Shown piece after piece: positions 4,589-5,540 of a DNA stretch of 5,540 nt. Positions within the stretch are counted from its first letter, which is position 1, and every line of letters starts with the position of its first letter. Both the position numbers and the translations under genes were made by a program. This stretch comes from Methylotenera sp. Lineage in GTDB: Bacteria; Pseudomonadota; Gammaproteobacteria; Burkholderiales; Methylophilaceae. The notes below the pieces were generated by a model. It was given only the letters and a program-made list of their open reading frames with translations, was not told where the DNA came from and did no database searches. The stretch covers positions 1 to 5,540 of the forward strand of contig JAIYEJ010000188.1 of NCBI GenBank assembly GCA_027487055.1. The letters run 5' to 3'.

Positions 4589-5540
4589 TTAACCAAAAAA
4601 GTCTTTTGCTTTATCTACCCAACTTTTGTTTTTTGGGCTGTGTTTTCCAGCATCAGCTTGTGTGCTGGTATCAAACTCGCGCAATAATTCTTTTTGCTTT
4701 TCGGTGAGTCTTACTGGGGTTTCTACCACCACATGCACCATTAAATCTCCGCTTTCACTTTGACGCAATGGTTTAATGCCTTTACCTTTCAATCTAAACA
4801 CGCCACCTGTTTGTGTTTCTGCAGGAATTTTCATTTTAGCCGAGCCATCTAAAGTAGGCACTTCAATCTCGCCACCCAAGGCCGCGGTTGTAAAGCTAAT
4901 CGGCATCTCGCAGTGCAGATTGCCACCATCGCGTTGGAAAATCTCGTGTTGTTTTAAGTGAATGACCACATACAAGTCACCTGTTGGCCCGCCGTTCACA
5001 CCCGCTTCGCCCTCGCCACTTAATCGAATTCTATCGCCTTCATCCACACCTGCAGGGATTTTGACCGAAAGCGTTTTGTTTTGCTTTACACGACCAGCAG
5101 CGTTACAAGTGGGGCAGGCGTCTTTAACCATTTTGCCTGTACCATGACATTTTGGGCAGGTTTGCTGCACAGAGAAAAAGCCTTGTTGCATGCGTACTTG
5201 GCCATGCCCGCCACAGGTAGTACACGTAACTGGTTGTGTACCTGGGCGCGCGCCAGAGCCTTTACAAGTCTCACATGTGCTTTGCACGGGGATTCTTATT
5301 TTGGTTTCAGTACCTTTGGCAGCATCTTCTAGCGAAATTTCCATGTTGTATCGCAAATCTGCACCACGATATACATTATTGCGCTGGCCGCCACCAGTAC
5401 GCCCGCCACCGAATATATCACCAAAAATATCACCAAAGGCATCGCCAAATCCAGCACTACTAAACCCGCCTGCGCCACCGCCGCCATGTTCAAAGGCCGA
5501 ATGGCCATATTGATCATAAGCAGCGCGTTTTTGGTCGTCG
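4589..5540 (-). CDS. dnaJ: Chaperone protein DnaJ (Hsp40), partial (N-terminus beyond window)
   Basis: Cytoplasmic co-chaperone that delivers unfolded proteins to DnaK and stimulates its ATPase. 316 residues are visible; about 60 (most of the J domain with the HPD motif) lie outside the window. Visible order: the end of the J domain (DDQKRAAYDQYGHSAFE); a Gly/Phe-rich linker with the DIFGDIFGGG motif; a zinc-finger region with four Cys pairs (nt about 5275-5093: CETCKGSG, CTTCGGHG, CPKCHGTG, CPTCNAAG); then the C-terminal substrate-binding domains with LSVKIPAGVDEGDRIRLSGE, GDLYVVIHLKQH and ALGGEIEVPTLDG. The frame is open to the window edge, so the apparent internal start (a TTG in ADLRYNME) is not the true start. 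All eight zinc cysteines are present, but the fourth repeat has Ala where Gly is usual (CPTCNAAG). dnaK is expected upstream, outside the window. Confidence 0.97.
   Translation of the reverse strand, partial: DDQKRAAYDQYGHSAFEHGGGGAGGFSSAGFGDAFGDIFGDIFGGGRTGGGQRNNVYRGADLRYNMEISLEDAAKGTETKIRIPVQSTCETCKGSGARPGTQPVTCTTCGGHGQVRMQQGFFSVQQTCPKCHGTGKMVKDACPTCNAAGRVKQNKTLSVKIPAGVDEGDRIRLSGEGEAGVNGGPTGDLYVVIHLKQHEIFQRDGGNLHCEMPISFTTAALGGEIEVPTLDGSAKMKIPAETQTGGVFRLKGKGIKPLRQSESGDLMVHVVVETPVRLTEKQKELLREFDTSTQADAGKHSPKNKSWVDKAKDFFG

Noticed and set aside
4589..5356. A short DnaJ-like protein starting at a TTG (5356-5354)
   Set aside because: The same frame continues upstream without a stop through the Gly/Phe region and the end of the J domain to the window edge, so this is full-type dnaJ cut by the window, not a J-less variant.
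5190..5513. Proline-rich 107-aa plus-strand frame opposite dnaJ
   Set aside because: The proline and arginine richness is the antisense reading of the Gly-rich linker of dnaJ, a common artefact.
1..5540. Mobile elements, CRISPR arrays, tRNA or rRNA genes, prophage or toxin-antitoxin genes
   Set aside because: No transposase-like frame, spaced repeat array, tRNA cloverleaf or rRNA segment was seen; the intergenic gaps are short and explained by promoters and terminators.

Overview
The window reads almost entirely on the minus strand. It carries a CreBC-type two-component signalling locus lying just downstream of dnaJ. The proteins closely resemble proteobacterial homologues: CreB, CreC, CreD and DnaJ all follow the E. 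coli versions motif for motif. The AT-leaning base composition, and the combination of dnaJ, a small secreted protein, creB, creC, creD and an M23 peptidase, suggest a free-living beta- or gammaproteobacterium. A Methylophilaceae-like betaproteobacterium is my best guess, but this rests on general impression and is low confidence.

Layout, in the direction of transcription from right to left. (1) 5540-4589: dnaJ, missing its N-terminal ~60 residues, ending in a strong intrinsic terminator (4551-4578). (2) 4404-4588: an intergenic region with two dyads and a cluster of TGTAA/TTACA pentamers, including an 11-bp-period direct repeat. (3) 4403-4050: a 117-residue secreted protein of unknown function with a strong Shine-Dalgarno, closed by its own terminator (3988-4009). 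(4) 3940-1838: creB and creC, 3 nt apart, forming a response regulator and sensor kinase operon. (5) 1837-1705: a 133-bp gap holding an exact TTCACnnnnnnTTCAC site, the known CreB (cre-tag/blr-tag) sequence, placed upstream of creD. (6) 1704-337: creD, an envelope membrane protein. (7) 319-1: an exported M23 (LytM-type) peptidoglycan peptidase starting 17 nt after the creD stop, cut by the window edge.

Putting this together: CreC senses an envelope or metabolic cue and phosphorylates CreB at D53. CreB then probably binds the tag at 1771-1786 and turns on a creD-M23 transcript. The tight linkage of creD to a peptidoglycan hydrolase is the most interesting point, because CreBC/BlrAB systems are known for their link to cell-wall damage and beta-lactam response. 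The E. coli creA gene, which precedes creB there, is absent from the equivalent position; a different small secreted protein sits there behind a terminator. No mobile element, tRNA, rRNA or CRISPR array was seen, and no stretch over 300 bases lacks a gene.
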